From Rhizobiales bacterium Y(2018) (GTDB taxonomy: Bacteria; Pseudomonadota; Alphaproteobacteria; Rhizobiales; Aestuariivirgaceae): a stretch of DNA of 64,000 nucleotides. Location: contig SCPD01000002.1 in assembly GCA_005502925.1 (NCBI GenBank), forward strand, positions 930,001 through 994,000. Reading direction: 5' to 3'. Below the pieces are notes generated by a model. The model did not search any database. It was not told the DNA's origin and was given only the letters and a program-made list of their open reading frames with translations. The position numbers were made by a program, and so were the translations under genes. Shown piece by piece: positions 32,938-41,785 of this stretch (the first letter of the stretch is position 1; each line of letters begins with the position of its first letter).

Positions 32938-33924
32938 TCACGCATAGACGCTCAGAATGACGTCGATGTCCTCAGTCGGCGTCTCATGGCCGACCAGCTT
33001 GTATTGCTGCAGCACATGCGTCTCGGACTGAGGCCCGCCATTCCACAGCTGATAAGGGATGTCGATGACGCGCCGGCCGATATCGCCGATGTCGAGCGCC
33101 ATCGAGACCTGCAGATAGGAATCGCGCGCCTTGATGAGATTGAGATTCTGCTTGGCGCCGTCGAAGCCGGCGATCAGCAGATTATCGGCGGCCAGCCCGC
33201 TGTTCTGATAGGCCGAGCGGGCACCGAGCGCGCCATCATCGGTGCAGCAGATGAGGACCTTCATCTCCGGATGCGCCTGTAAGAGCGACTGCGTCGCCTT
33301 TAGGCCATCCGGCGCATTGAGGGCCGTTGCCTCGAAGAACTTGGTGCCGGGCAGTTCTTTCAGGATCGCCTCGCGCGTCGACTCGATCCGGTCGGTGACG
33401 ACCTGGATGTTGGTCGCCGTCAGGAAGCCGACATCACCCTTGCCGCCGAGCTTCTCCTTGATGTGTTTGGCGGCATAGGCACCGAGCAGCGCGCCAGCGT
33501 CGCGGTCGGCCCATTTGATGAAACCGTCTTCGCCGTCGATGCGGTTGGCATAGGAAATGAAGAGCGCCTTCTGCTCATGCACCTTGGCGACCGTCGGCGC
33601 CATCGCATTGGCGTCGAGCGCCAGCACGACCAGCGCGTCGATGCCGGAGGCGAGCCAGGTATTCACTTCGGCGAGCTGCTTCTGCGGATCCATGCCGGAG
33701 AAGCTCTGCAGCACTTCATAGCCGCGTTTCTCGGCTTCCTTGAGAGCGGCATTCATGAAGCCTTGATAATAGTCGGCGGCGCGGTCCGGATGCGCGATCG
33801 CGATGCGCTTCTTCTCTTGCGCCAGGACCGGCAGGCCCATCCAGGCGATGCCGGCGCCGGCGATACCCGCCCCCGACAGCTTCATCAGATTACGGCGATT
33901 CACGGCACGCAGTTTGGTCACCAT
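32938..33924 (-). CDS. ABC transporter substrate-binding protein, ribose type
   Basis: A 328-residue periplasmic binding protein (Peripla_BP_4, RbsB/LsrB-like). The leader carries two arginines (VNRRNLMKLSGAGIAG) and ends near LPVLAQEKK, so Tat or Sec export is expected. The mature domain begins KRIAIAHPDRAADYYQGFM, and contains ALDANAMAP and CCTDDGALGARSAYQ ligand loops. The ATG at 33924 is used; the longer open frame upstream runs over the divergent SDR gene. It is the first gene of the D-amino-acid operon. Confidence 0.88.
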   Translation of the reverse strand: MVTKLRAVNRRNLMKLSGAGIAGAGIAWMGLPVLAQEKKRIAIAHPDRAADYYQGFMNAALKEAEKRGYEVLQSFSGMDPQKQLAEVNTWLASGIDALVVLALDANAMAPTVAKVHEQKALFISYANRIDGEDGFIKWADRDAGALLGAYAAKHIKEKLGGKGDVGFLTATNIQVVTDRIESTREAILKELPGTKFFEATALNAPDGLKATQSLLQAHPEMKVLICCTDDGALGARSAYQNSGLAADNLLIAGFDGAKQNLNLIKARDSYLQVSMALDIGDIGRRVIDIPYQLWNGGPQSETHVLQQYKLVGHETPTEDIDVILSVYA

Positions 33925-34060
33925 CGCACATCCCCATGCATCAGGCTGGCCGATCCCAGCGGACGTAACGCTAGATCGATGAATTTCAAATATCAACATA
34001 AAGTTTTCTATATGATAGTATGGCTCAGGGGCTGGGAGTTGAGGGGAAGAGAGGAAGTCC

Positions 34061-34849
34061 ATGAAACTTCGGGATAAAATCGCCGTGGTAACCGGGGCCG
34101 GCCGTGGCCTCGGCCGCCACACGGCTTTGCGACTCGCTTCTCTCGGGGCGTCGGTGGCGTTGATCGCCAGGAGCGAAGAGCAACTGCGCGAGACGGCGGA
34201 TCTCATCACGGCTGCGGGTGGCCGCGCCGTTCTTCTGCCGATGGATCTCACACGCGAGCTGTCGCCCGATCGTTTGCGGGGCGCCGTCGAAAGCGTGCTC
34301 GGACCACCCGCCATTCTCGTCAATGCCGCCGGGCTCTTCGGGCCCTTGGCGCTGCTGCGCGACAGTGATCCTGAAACCTGGATCGGAGCGCTGATGGTCA
34401 ACACGGTGGCGCCTTATGTGACCTGCCGCGCCTTTGTCGGCGGCATGATCGAGGCCGGATGGGGCCGCATCATCAATGTCTCTTCCGCCGCCACGCTCCT
34501 GGAGCCTGGTCCCGTCGACAGCGCCTATGGCACGAGCAAGGCGGCGCTCAACCAGTTCACCCGCCATCTCGCCGCCGAGCTCGACGGCACCGGCGTCACC
34601 GCCAATGTCATCCACCCGGGCGATGTGAAGACCGGCATGTGGGCCGATATCAGCGCGAAGGCCGACAGGCTCGGCCCCGAAGCCGCCGCCTATAAGAACT
34701 GGGCCGCCTGGGTCGAAGCGACAGGCGGTGATGATCCCGAAAGGGCGGCCGACCTCATCGCGCGGATCGTCGGCGAAGAATCCGCCGCCATCAACGGGCA
34801 ATTCCTCTGGATCGATCAGGGCCTGCGCAATCCGCTTCCAAGCTGGTGA
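34061..34849 (+). CDS. Short-chain dehydrogenase/reductase (SDR)
   Basis: A 262-residue classical SDR. The NAD(P) motif TGAGRGLGR is at about residues 11-19, NAAG in the middle, and the catalytic Ser (NVSSAAT) and YGTSK (Tyr and Lys) follow. The start is supported by GAGAGGAAG upstream. It is divergent from the CUT2-type operon, with about 136 bases between, and may belong to the same pathway. The substrate is unknown. Confidence 0.88.
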   Translation: MKLRDKIAVVTGAGRGLGRHTALRLASLGASVALIARSEEQLRETADLITAAGGRAVLLPMDLTRELSPDRLRGAVESVLGPPAILVNAAGLFGPLALLRDSDPETWIGALMVNTVAPYVTCRAFVGGMIEAGWGRIINVSSAATLLEPGPVDSAYGTSKAALNQFTRHLAAELDGTGVTANVIHPGDVKTGMWADISAKADRLGPEAAAYKNWAAWVEATGGDDPERAADLIARIVGEESAAINGQFLWIDQGLRNPLPSW

Positions 34850-34914
34850 TATCCGGTTGACCAACTCATGGCCCAATAGTTATGTCTTCTTTGCGGTTCT
34901 CGGGAGATGTGAGC

Positions 34915-35397
34915 ATGACAGAGAAGAAGTCCAAGAAGACGCCGGCGAAATCCGTCGCAAAAAGCAAACCCCCGGCGACCGCGAAGACGGGTGATGGTGT
35001 CGTCCTCCTCTCGGGCGGCAACCCGCAGATCGCCAAGGCCTATGGCGACGAGCCCGTCCAGAGATACATCGCGGCGATGCCGGGCTGGAAGAACCGTGTC
35101 GGCAAGGAGCTCGACCGGCTGGTCGTCAAGGCGTTCCCCAAGGTCGAGAAGGCGGTCAAATGGAACTCGCCCTTCTACGGCACGGAAAAGGATGTCTGGT
35201 TCCTCGGCTACCACTGCATGACGAAATACGTGAAGGTCGCCTTCTTCCGTGGCGCGCATCTGAAACCTCTGCCGCCGGGAACCTCCAAGCAGAAGGATGT
35301 GCGTTATCTCGACATCTATGAAGACGACGAGATCGACACGGCGCAGTTCATCGACTGGGTCAAGCAGGCGAGCAAGCTGCCGGGCGAACGGATGTGA
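34915..35397 (+). CDS. DUF1801 (YdhG-like) domain protein
   Basis: A 160-residue protein with a lysine-rich N-terminus (MTEKKSKKTPAKSVAKSKPP) and a DUF1801 core (VQRYIAAMPGWKNRVGKELD, VKWNSPFYG, then YVKVAFFRGAHLKPLPPG). The function of the family is not established; some members bind iron or act in stress. The ATG at 34915 has GGGAG at good spacing; an in-frame ATG at 34882 lacks one. The lysine/alanine/proline head resembles histone-like tails. Confidence 0.82.
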   Translation: MTEKKSKKTPAKSVAKSKPPATAKTGDGVVLLSGGNPQIAKAYGDEPVQRYIAAMPGWKNRVGKELDRLVVKAFPKVEKAVKWNSPFYGTEKDVWFLGYHCMTKYVKVAFFRGAHLKPLPPGTSKQKDVRYLDIYEDDEIDTAQFIDWVKQASKLPGERM

Positions 35398-35441
35398 GTG
35401 AATAAGCGTCCTCGTCGTTGAGCCGATCACTTTCCAAATTT

Positions 35442-35628
35442 CCCTTCTCCCGCTTGCGGGAGAACGTGCTCGATAGGGCGGATGAGGGTGTTGGTTCAGC
35501 TCACGACAGCTCTTCCGGAAATCAAGATGACGAAGCTTCAGCACTTCCCAAGCTTGCGGTTGTATAGGGGCTGAGAGAACACCCTCATCCGGCCTTCGGC
35601 CACCTTCTCCCGCAGGCGGGAGAAGGGG
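35442..35628. repeat. Inverted pair of REP-type repeats
   Basis: Copy 1 (35442-35500) and copy 2 (35570-35628) are inverted versions of the same 59-base unit. Each begins CCCTTCTCCCGC...GCGGGAGAA and runs through GGATGAGGGTGTT to a TCAGC end. About 70 non-coding bases lie between them. This unit is a very common intergenic repeat in Hyphomicrobiales. The large inverted structure lies between convergent genes and can act as a terminator. Confidence 0.75.
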
Positions 35629-35652
35629 AAGCCTGGGAACAGCCTTGCCTCT

Positions 35653-36552
35653 TTACTCCAGACGGGCCGGAAAACCCGGCGCCCGGAGATCGGTACCGAC
35701 GGCGTCCTCGAGCAGCTTGACGATCTGCGTCGACTGCGCGTCGCCGCCATAGGCTTCCTTGCCCTTGATGAAGGTCTGCTGGGTCAAATTCGCCAGATCG
35801 AGCGGCACGTCGAATTCGCGGCCGAACTTCATCGCGAAGCCGAGGTCCTTGAGGGCGAGATCCATGGTGAAGGCGATATCATAGCTGCCATTGAGGATGA
35901 GCTGGCCTTCGGTCTCATGGACGAAGCTGGTACCGGAGCTGGCTTTGATCGCCGCCCAGGCCTGGCCGAGATCGAGCCCGCCGCGCTTCGCCAGCATCAG
36001 CGCCTCGCCATCGGCCACGAGATGGATGAAAGCCAGCATGTTGGTGATGACCTTGATCACCGCGGCGCTGCCTAAGGGCCCCATATGAAAGATCTTGTCG
36101 CCCATCGCTTCGAGCGCCGGCCGGTGCAGCTCGAACAGATCCTTGTCGCCGCCCGCCAGCATGGTGATCCTGCCCTGGGCGGCCAGATGGACGCCGCCGG
36201 TCACCGGCAGCTCCATCACGCGCACGCCGTTCTCCGCGGCAAGTGCGGCCAGACGCAGGATCTCGTCGCGGCCAAGCGTCGACATCTCGATCCATGTCGT
36301 TCTAGGCCTCATGGTCGTGAGCATCTGGCGCAGAACCAACTCCGAGACCGTCGGCGAGGGCAGGCAGGTGATGACGGCGTCACAGCTCCCGGCAAGGGCG
36401 GCCGGCGTATCCGCCCATGCCGCGCCCAGATCGAGGACCCGGCTCGCCGCCGCGCGGTCCTTGTCATGGACCGTGACCGTGAAGCCGGCTTTGAGCAGGC
36501 TCGCCGCCAGATGCCCACCCAGATTGCCGAGGCCGATATAACCGTACCGCAC
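35653..36552 (-). CDS. 3-hydroxyisobutyrate dehydrogenase-family NAD(P)-dependent oxidoreductase
   Basis: A 299-residue beta-hydroxyacid dehydrogenase. The Rossmann motif GLGNLGGHLAASL is at residues 7-19, the substrate motif PVTGGVHLAAQG is near 120, and the catalytic lysine lies in AVIKVITNM. It oxidises a 3-hydroxy acid or reduces the semialdehyde. The start is GTG, supported by AGGAG seven bases upstream. It lies 14 bases after the M2 peptidase gene on the same strand. A role as a threonate-type dehydrogenase is possible but not shown. Confidence 0.87.
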   Translation of the reverse strand: MRYGYIGLGNLGGHLAASLLKAGFTVTVHDKDRAAASRVLDLGAAWADTPAALAGSCDAVITCLPSPTVSELVLRQMLTTMRPRTTWIEMSTLGRDEILRLAALAAENGVRVMELPVTGGVHLAAQGRITMLAGGDKDLFELHRPALEAMGDKIFHMGPLGSAAVIKVITNMLAFIHLVADGEALMLAKRGGLDLGQAWAAIKASSGTSFVHETEGQLILNGSYDIAFTMDLALKDLGFAMKFGREFDVPLDLANLTQQTFIKGKEAYGGDAQSTQIVKLLEDAVGTDLRAPGFPARLE

Positions 36553-36566
36553 GCGCGTGCTCCTGC

Positions 36567-38381
36567 CTACCAGCCGCAGCTCTTGCCCTTGTTCTGCTCC
36601 TTCAGCCAGCTTTGCAATGGTGCGAAATAAGCGATGATCGCATCACCCGAAATCTCGCGTTTGCCGGTGAAGGCTTCTAGCGCATCGGGCCATGGTTTGG
36701 ACGCGCCCATTTCCAGCATGGCGTTGAATTTCCGACCCACCTCCTTGTTGCCATAGAAGGAGCAGCGATGCAGCGGGCCTGTCCAGCCGCTCTGCTCGCA
36801 GGCCGCCTTGTAGAACTGGAACTGCAGGACATTCGCCAGGAAATACCGCAAATAGGGCGTCGTGGCCGGGATATGATATTTGGCGCCGGCATCGAAATTG
36901 GCCTCGCTGCGCGCCACCGGCGGCGTGATGCCTTGATATTTCAGCCGAAGGTCGTTCCATGCCGCATTGTAGCCGTCGCTTGGCACCGAGCCGTCAAAGA
37001 CGCCCCAGCGCCATTTGTCGACCAGGAGACCGAAAGGCATGAAGGCGATCTTGTCCATCGCCTGGCGCAGCAGGAGACCGATATCCTTGTCGGCGCTCGG
37101 CACCTTGTCCTTGGGCAACAGGCCGATCTGAACAAGATATTCCGGCGTGATCGACAGCGCGATGGTGTCGCCGATGGCTTCATGGAAGCCGTCATTGGCG
37201 CCGTTCATATGCAGGAAGTCCTGCGCCTTGTAGGCGCGCTGATAATAATTATGCCCGAGCTCGTGATGGATGGTGGTGAAATCCTGCGCATTGACCTTGA
37301 TGCACATCTTGATGCGCAGATCGTCCTGGTTGTCGATGTCCCAGGCCGACGCGTGGCACACGACCTCGCGGTCGGCGGGTTTGAGGAACATCGAGCGGGT
37401 CCAGAAGGTGGCGGGCAGCTTTTCGAGGCCGAGCGAGGTGAAGAAGCCTTCGCCGGCTTCCACCATCTTCTTCTCGTCATATCCGGCCGTCTGCAGAAGC
37501 TCGGTCGTGTCGAAGCCGATATCGCCGGCGCCGGCCGGCGCCACGATGTCATAGATGCCGGCCCATTCCTGCGCCCACATATTGCCGAGCAGGTCGGCAC
37601 GGATCGGCCCCGTCTTGGCCTGGACGGCGTCGCCATATTTTTCGTTGAGCTTGCCGCGCACATAGCAGTGCAAATCGTCATAAAGCGGCTTCACATCCGA
37701 CCAGATCCTGTCGGCCAGCTTGCCGACGTCCTCAGGCCTCATGTCATATTGCGACCGCCACATGGCGCCGACATCCGTGTAGCCGAGCTCCTTGGCGCCT
37801 TGATTGGCGATCTCGACCAGCCGTCTATAGTCGGCCCGCATCGGCGCGCCGACCTTGTCGTGCCAGCTCGTCCACATCTCCTTCAGCTGCTCGGGGTCGC
37901 GGTTGAGCGACATCTGCTCCTCGATGTCGGACCCGTTGATCGGCTTCCCCAACAACGTGCCTTCGCCCTTGCCATAGTCCGACTGCAGCTTGGTGGAGAT
38001 GTTGCTCAATTCATCCGCCGCACCCGCCGTGGTCGGCGCCGGCAGCACGATGCCGCCGGTCAGGATGGTGAGCTTGCGTTTGATCTCATCCGGCAGGCCC
38101 GGCACCTTGTCGAACTTGGCCGCCTCGATGGCGAGCCGGACCCCAAGCTCGGTCTGCCGCGCGCCGGCTTCCGCCGCCAGCGCATCGGTATCCTCGGTGA
38201 GATAGGTGCTGTTCACCCACTGGACCCGGTTGACCCTGACCGACTCCGCCGCGAGCTGCGCTTCCGCGCCTTTCAGGAACTTCTCCACATCCGCGACCGT
38301 CGGGCTGTCGGCCCGCGCAAAAGCCGTCGCCTGCAACATCAGGCCGACCACCGTCGTGGTCACCAGAAGGGCGCATCTCAT
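36567..38381 (-). CDS. M2 family peptidyl-dipeptidase (ACE-like), secreted
   Basis: A 604-residue zinc peptidase of the angiotensin-converting-enzyme family. A Sec signal peptide covers about residues 1-25 (hydrophobic, ending AFARA). The zinc site is HHELGH (H373, E374, H377) with third ligand E401 in NDGFHEAIGDT. It removes dipeptides from the C-terminus of peptides in the periplasm or outside. The second of two near ATGs (38381) is chosen because GAGGAG lies six bases before it and abuts the first. Full length, no lesion. Confidence 0.92.
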   Translation of the reverse strand: MRCALLVTTTVVGLMLQATAFARADSPTVADVEKFLKGAEAQLAAESVRVNRVQWVNSTYLTEDTDALAAEAGARQTELGVRLAIEAAKFDKVPGLPDEIKRKLTILTGGIVLPAPTTAGAADELSNISTKLQSDYGKGEGTLLGKPINGSDIEEQMSLNRDPEQLKEMWTSWHDKVGAPMRADYRRLVEIANQGAKELGYTDVGAMWRSQYDMRPEDVGKLADRIWSDVKPLYDDLHCYVRGKLNEKYGDAVQAKTGPIRADLLGNMWAQEWAGIYDIVAPAGAGDIGFDTTELLQTAGYDEKKMVEAGEGFFTSLGLEKLPATFWTRSMFLKPADREVVCHASAWDIDNQDDLRIKMCIKVNAQDFTTIHHELGHNYYQRAYKAQDFLHMNGANDGFHEAIGDTIALSITPEYLVQIGLLPKDKVPSADKDIGLLLRQAMDKIAFMPFGLLVDKWRWGVFDGSVPSDGYNAAWNDLRLKYQGITPPVARSEANFDAGAKYHIPATTPYLRYFLANVLQFQFYKAACEQSGWTGPLHRCSFYGNKEVGRKFNAMLEMGASKPWPDALEAFTGKREISGDAIIAYFAPLQSWLKEQNKGKSCGW

Positions 38382-38548
38382 GGGCATCTCCTCATGCGGG
38401 CTGTGGCGGACGGGGAAGCATACTGATTGACCAGCCCCGCTTCCAACTATTTTGGGCGGTGACCCCTTATCGTTGGAAAATGGAACAAAGGCCGCGCATG
38501 GCGGTTTGCTCTCATATTGAGGTACCCCCTTCCATGCAGGAGATAACC

Positions 38549-38914
38549 ATGCCCACCGCAACAGGCCATACCGACGCGATCCGCGCCAGCCGCGTCATCG
38601 GAACGGAAGTTTACAACCCCGCCGGCGATCATATCGGCGAAATTAAGGATGTGATGCTCGAGAAGACCTCGAACGGCATCATGTTCGCCGTCGTCGGCTT
38701 CGGCGGTTTCCTCGGGATGGGCGAGAAGTATCACGCCATACCGTGGGCTGCGCTGGACTATGACGAAAAAAAAGGCGGCTATGTCGTGCCCTACAGCAAG
38801 GACGAGCTGAAAGCAGCGCCGTCCTATTCGGTCGACGAGCTGACGGAAAATGACGGCATGAAGGCGCGCGACGCTTCATACGACTACTATAAGGTCGACC
38901 CGTACTGGCACTAG
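38549..38914 (+). CDS. PRC-barrel domain protein
   Basis: A 121-residue protein with one PRC-barrel (about residues 10-80: RASRVIGTEVYNPAGDHIGEIKDVML, then YHAIPWAAL). PRC-barrels occur in RimM, the photosynthetic reaction centre H subunit and many small stress proteins of rhizobia. The ATG at 38549 has GCAGGAGATAACC upstream; the longer frame lacks a ribosome site. It appears monocistronic. The partner is unknown. Confidence 0.85.
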   Translation: MPTATGHTDAIRASRVIGTEVYNPAGDHIGEIKDVMLEKTSNGIMFAVVGFGGFLGMGEKYHAIPWAALDYDEKKGGYVVPYSKDELKAAPSYSVDELTENDGMKARDASYDYYKVDPYWH

Positions 38915-39153
38915 CAATCGCTCTGGGTGCTGGCGACCGGCAGATCTGCCGTGTCGCCGGTACCTTGGCGTGACACTCGCCCTGGCCGCTGCCGGGGTTC
39001 CGTTTCCAGATCGATGAGCGCAATGCCAAGGTCCTTTCGCTTGCGGCGCCGAAGATGCGCTGGCGAGCTTCGCTCGGTCTCGCTTTCACTGAGAAGGATC
39101 GATTTCATAGTCTCACCGTGGCAAAGGGTTTCCGGGGCGATACTTGCGGCCTT

Positions 39154-39570
39154 CTATTTCTCCAGCCCGAGGACCAGCCAAGGCACGCCGAACTTGTCCG
39201 TCACCATGCCGAATTGAGCGGCCCAATCGACTTTGCTCAGCGGTGTGGTCACCTTGCCGCCTTCGCTCAGCGCATCGAATATCCGCGGTGCGTCATCCGC
39301 GTTTTCGATGTGCAGCGAAACATTGAAGCCTTTCATCGGCGTGTATTGATCCTTGGGAACATCGTTGCCTCTCAGCAGCGAGTCGCCGATACGGATCTCG
39401 GCAAATCTGATCTGATCGGCCTCACCTGCCGTCGAACCAGGCGGCAAGGCTCTGTCTCCATTGCCTCCGAACGTATTCATGATGACGATCTTGCCGCCCA
39501 GCAATTGTGCGTAGAACTCAAATGCCTGTCGACATTGCCCTGAAAAGGCCAATTGCGGTGCGATGTTCAT
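39154..39570 (-). CDS. VOC family (PhnB-like glyoxalase fold) protein
   Basis: A 138-residue PhnB-like protein of the vicinal-oxygen-chelate superfamily (MNIAPQLAFSGQCRQAFEFYAQLLGGK opening, then FNVSLHIENADDAPRIFDALSEGGKVTTPL and FGMVTDKFGVPWLV). Function of this branch is unassigned; many are annotated as putative demethylubiquinone methyltransferases without proof. The ATG at 39570 gives the family N-terminus. Confidence 0.85.
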   Translation of the reverse strand: MNIAPQLAFSGQCRQAFEFYAQLLGGKIVIMNTFGGNGDRALPPGSTAGEADQIRFAEIRIGDSLLRGNDVPKDQYTPMKGFNVSLHIENADDAPRIFDALSEGGKVTTPLSKVDWAAQFGMVTDKFGVPWLVLGLEK

Positions 39571-39725
39571 CCGAGTTCTCCATCTACAGACGCGCAGGAA
39601 AGAATTTGTGGTAGGTAAATAACGCCTCGGCCGCTGGGAGTGTTCCCGCATTCAATCACCGGAACTGCCCGAATCTCCAAACGTGCGCTCTTGACCCGCA
39701 AGCCGGCATCAGGCGACCATACGAT

Positions 39726-40403
39726 ATGAGGAAATCTGACGCGAACGCGACTGCGCCCCGAAGCACGACTGGCCTGCGCCGATTTCTCGATCTCGGGCAG
39801 CAGCGCAAATGGCTCGAAGGCAAGGCAACTCTGCGCGACGCCGGCGAGCGCCCGGAGTCGCCGGAGCTGCGGCTCAAATATGTCGAGAAATATCAGAAGC
39901 TGCTCCGCCGGCCGCAGGCGCAACAGGTTCTGGAAGTTCTCGGGCTTTACGGCCGCGACTGTATACCGATCCCCTGGACGACCGAACGGCATTATTGGTC
40001 GGTTTCCTGTCTGCCGTCGACCCCGGGCAAGGCGCTCATCCGCATCAATGCGAGTTGGATGGAGCTTTTCTCGCTCAATGCGGAAGATGACGGCATCTGC
40101 GCGCTGTTCCTGGTGCATCTTTCGGATTTCACCAAGGACCATTCGACAGAGTCGGGCCAGGTTGACGAGGCTCTTTTCGAGCGGTGCGTCATAACGCCGG
40201 AAGACGTCAGCCATATCTTCCCGCGCGGTGAGGATATTTTCGGCATCAAGGTCCGCGGCATCTCCTCGATCCGCAAATTCATCGCGATGCGCCACTCATT
40301 GCGCGCCATCCGGGCCTTCAATCTGACACATATGAACCGGGGCCGGAATGCCTATCAGGCGAGCCACTGTTACAGCCTGGCGGATCACATGCTGGCCCGC
40401 TGA
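39726..40403 (+). CDS. Hypothetical protein, 225 residues
   Basis: Not recognised. A soluble protein with no signal peptide or membrane segment. Charged helical N-terminal third (KYVEKYQKLLRRPQAQQVLEVLG), a mixed central part with two Trp (IPWTTERHYWSVSCLP) and a basic C-terminus (RNAYQASHCYSLADHMLAR). Codon use matches the neighbours, so it is probably a real gene. Its 3' end overlaps a small convergent gene by 19 bases. Confidence 0.65.
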   Translation: MRKSDANATAPRSTTGLRRFLDLGQQRKWLEGKATLRDAGERPESPELRLKYVEKYQKLLRRPQAQQVLEVLGLYGRDCIPIPWTTERHYWSVSCLPSTPGKALIRINASWMELFSLNAEDDGICALFLVHLSDFTKDHSTESGQVDEALFERCVITPEDVSHIFPRGEDIFGIKVRGISSIRKFIAMRHSLRAIRAFNLTHMNRGRNAYQASHCYSLADHMLAR

Positions 40404-40624
40404 GAGACTGACAGTTCTTGATCAGTCACTGCGTCGCGTGCAACCGGCGCCGGCGTCCCATAGTTATTGGGCCCGTCTCCCGATATGTCCATGACGCTCC
40501 TCGTCGCTTGAAATTCGTTTGCGCCGATGAGACGCCGCAATTCGAGATCGACAGTGATATCTTCGGCGCCGGCCGGTTTCACGAGAAGGGCCAGCATGAA
40601 AGACAAGGCGACAAGGCCGGTCAT
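40385..40624 (-). CDS. Small exported hypothetical protein
   Basis: A 79-residue protein with a convincing Sec signal peptide (MTGLVALSFMLALLVKPAGA, cleavage before EDITVD). The mature part is short and polar with no known domain. The ATG at 40624 has a GGGA site nearby. It overlaps the 3' end of the convergent gene at 39726 by 19 bases. No function can be assigned. Confidence 0.5.
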   Translation of the reverse strand: MTGLVALSFMLALLVKPAGAEDITVDLELRRLIGANEFQATRSVMDISGDGPNNYGTPAPVARDAVTDQELSVSQRASM

Positions 40625-40683
40625 GCCAGATCCCACGAAGCCGCTCCTTCCGTCAGCTCGAAACCGCCGGATTCTTTTAGCCT

Positions 40684-41304
40684 ATGAAGGGGCGGGGCGC
40701 AGGGAAAATTCCCGGCTATCGCCAAGCGCCGCCGGAGCTGGCAAAGCTAAGGGCAGCCGATCTGGAGACGCTCGTGACGGTTACGGTCCATACATTCGAG
40801 GTCGTGGAAGGCCAGGAATGGATTTTTCCGGTCGACGAAGATCGCTTCGAGATGTTCTACGCCCTGGACGGGAGGGTGATCTCCGACTGGGATCCACCTG
40901 TCATGGAAATCGACCGCGACGAGAAAACCTATTCCGACTTCCCCTGGCTTGGCGAACACGCGCCTTTCTTGCGAAAGCCGGCGGTCGATGCTCTGGGGCC
41001 TATCTTGCTGAATCATGGGCAGCTTCTCCCTGTCCGCGGGCCGGACGTCTGGCTTTTCAACGCAACGACAGTGCTCGACGCGCTCGATCTTGAGCGCTCC
41101 CGGATCGTGTATTTCGACGACGGGAGCATCCTGGCGATCGAACGCCATGTCTTTGACGAAAGCAGAATAGGAACGGCGGAGGTCTTCAAGCTCCCGATGC
41201 GGGCGTCCTCCGTCTATGTGACCGATCATTTTGTCAAACGGGTACGCCATGCCGGGCTTCGCGGCGTCTCGTTCAAGGCGTTGTGGAATTCCGCCGATCC
41301 ATGA
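40684..41304 (+). CDS. Imm11-family (DUF1629) immunity-like protein
   Basis: A 206-residue protein matching the Imm11/DUF1629 family of polymorphic-toxin immunity proteins. The typical C-terminal half is visible: FLRKPAVDALGPILLNHGQLLPV, then LFNATTVLDALD, SILAIERHVFDESRIG and VYVTDHFVKRVRHAGLRGVSF. No toxin gene with a recognisable delivery domain is adjacent, so this is an orphan immunity gene or a homologue with another role. It has no signal peptide, as expected for protection in the cytoplasm. Confidence 0.75.
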   Translation: MKGRGAGKIPGYRQAPPELAKLRAADLETLVTVTVHTFEVVEGQEWIFPVDEDRFEMFYALDGRVISDWDPPVMEIDRDEKTYSDFPWLGEHAPFLRKPAVDALGPILLNHGQLLPVRGPDVWLFNATTVLDALDLERSRIVYFDDGSILAIERHVFDESRIGTAEVFKLPMRASSVYVTDHFVKRVRHAGLRGVSFKALWNSADP

Positions 41305-41373
41305 GCGTGGTCACAATTACTGTGACAGCGCAATTGACTGACGCGTCGATCATCGGCGCTCGGGCCTAAGGCC

Positions 41374-41682
41374 TCATTTGCTGCATATCCAGCTTAACTC
41401 GCCCTTGTTGTCGAACGCTCCCGACAAGGCACGCCCATGCTCCCTGCAGCTTGCCTCACCAGATTGCAGGACCTCGCGTGCGCCTGCGGCGCTGTTGCTC
41501 TTGATGCATTTGAGTTGATCCTTCTTGGTCAGCTCGACGCCCAGATAGAGCTTTCCAAGCTTGGCGCGGCATTCGACGAATTTCTTGTTGATCTGTTGCG
41601 TGGTCGCTGCGTCGGCGGAGACAACCGCACCTGCCAGCAAAAGTGCCGCAGTCAAGACAAGGAACCAGCGATCGTACCGCAA
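41374..41682 (-). CDS. Small exported cysteine-containing hypothetical protein
   Basis: A 102-residue protein with a Sec signal peptide (hydrophobic core LVLTAALLLAGAVV, cleavage near ADA). The mature domain has four cysteines (C38, C59, C79, C100 approximately), which could form two disulfides in the periplasm. The start is TTG, chosen because AAGGAGAG precedes it at ideal distance and no ATG is available before the signal core. Function unknown. Confidence 0.7.
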   Translation of the reverse strand: MRYDRWFLVLTAALLLAGAVVSADAATTQQINKKFVECRAKLGKLYLGVELTKKDQLKCIKSNSAAGAREVLQSGEASCREHGRALSGAFDNKGELSWICSK

Positions 41683-41785
41683 GATCTCTCCTTCGCTTTG
41701 GGGCCTCTTGCAGGCTCAGGAGTATCTCACTCGGCCGGCGGCGACGTGACCCATTTGGGCTACGCCGTCGTCGAACCTCGAATGC

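Noticed and set aside
33925-34404. N-terminal extension of the ribose-type binding protein
   Set aside because: It overlaps the divergent SDR gene and lies before a proper signal peptide start at 33924.
36768-38426. 552-codon open frame antisense to the M2 peptidase
   Set aside because: Shadow frame; no ribosome site or recognisable domain, and the opposite strand has the complete zinc peptidase.
38911-39108. 65-codon minus-strand frame
   Set aside because: No ribosome site, no signal or domain, and a low-quality charged sequence; the 240-base gap is better left as non-coding.
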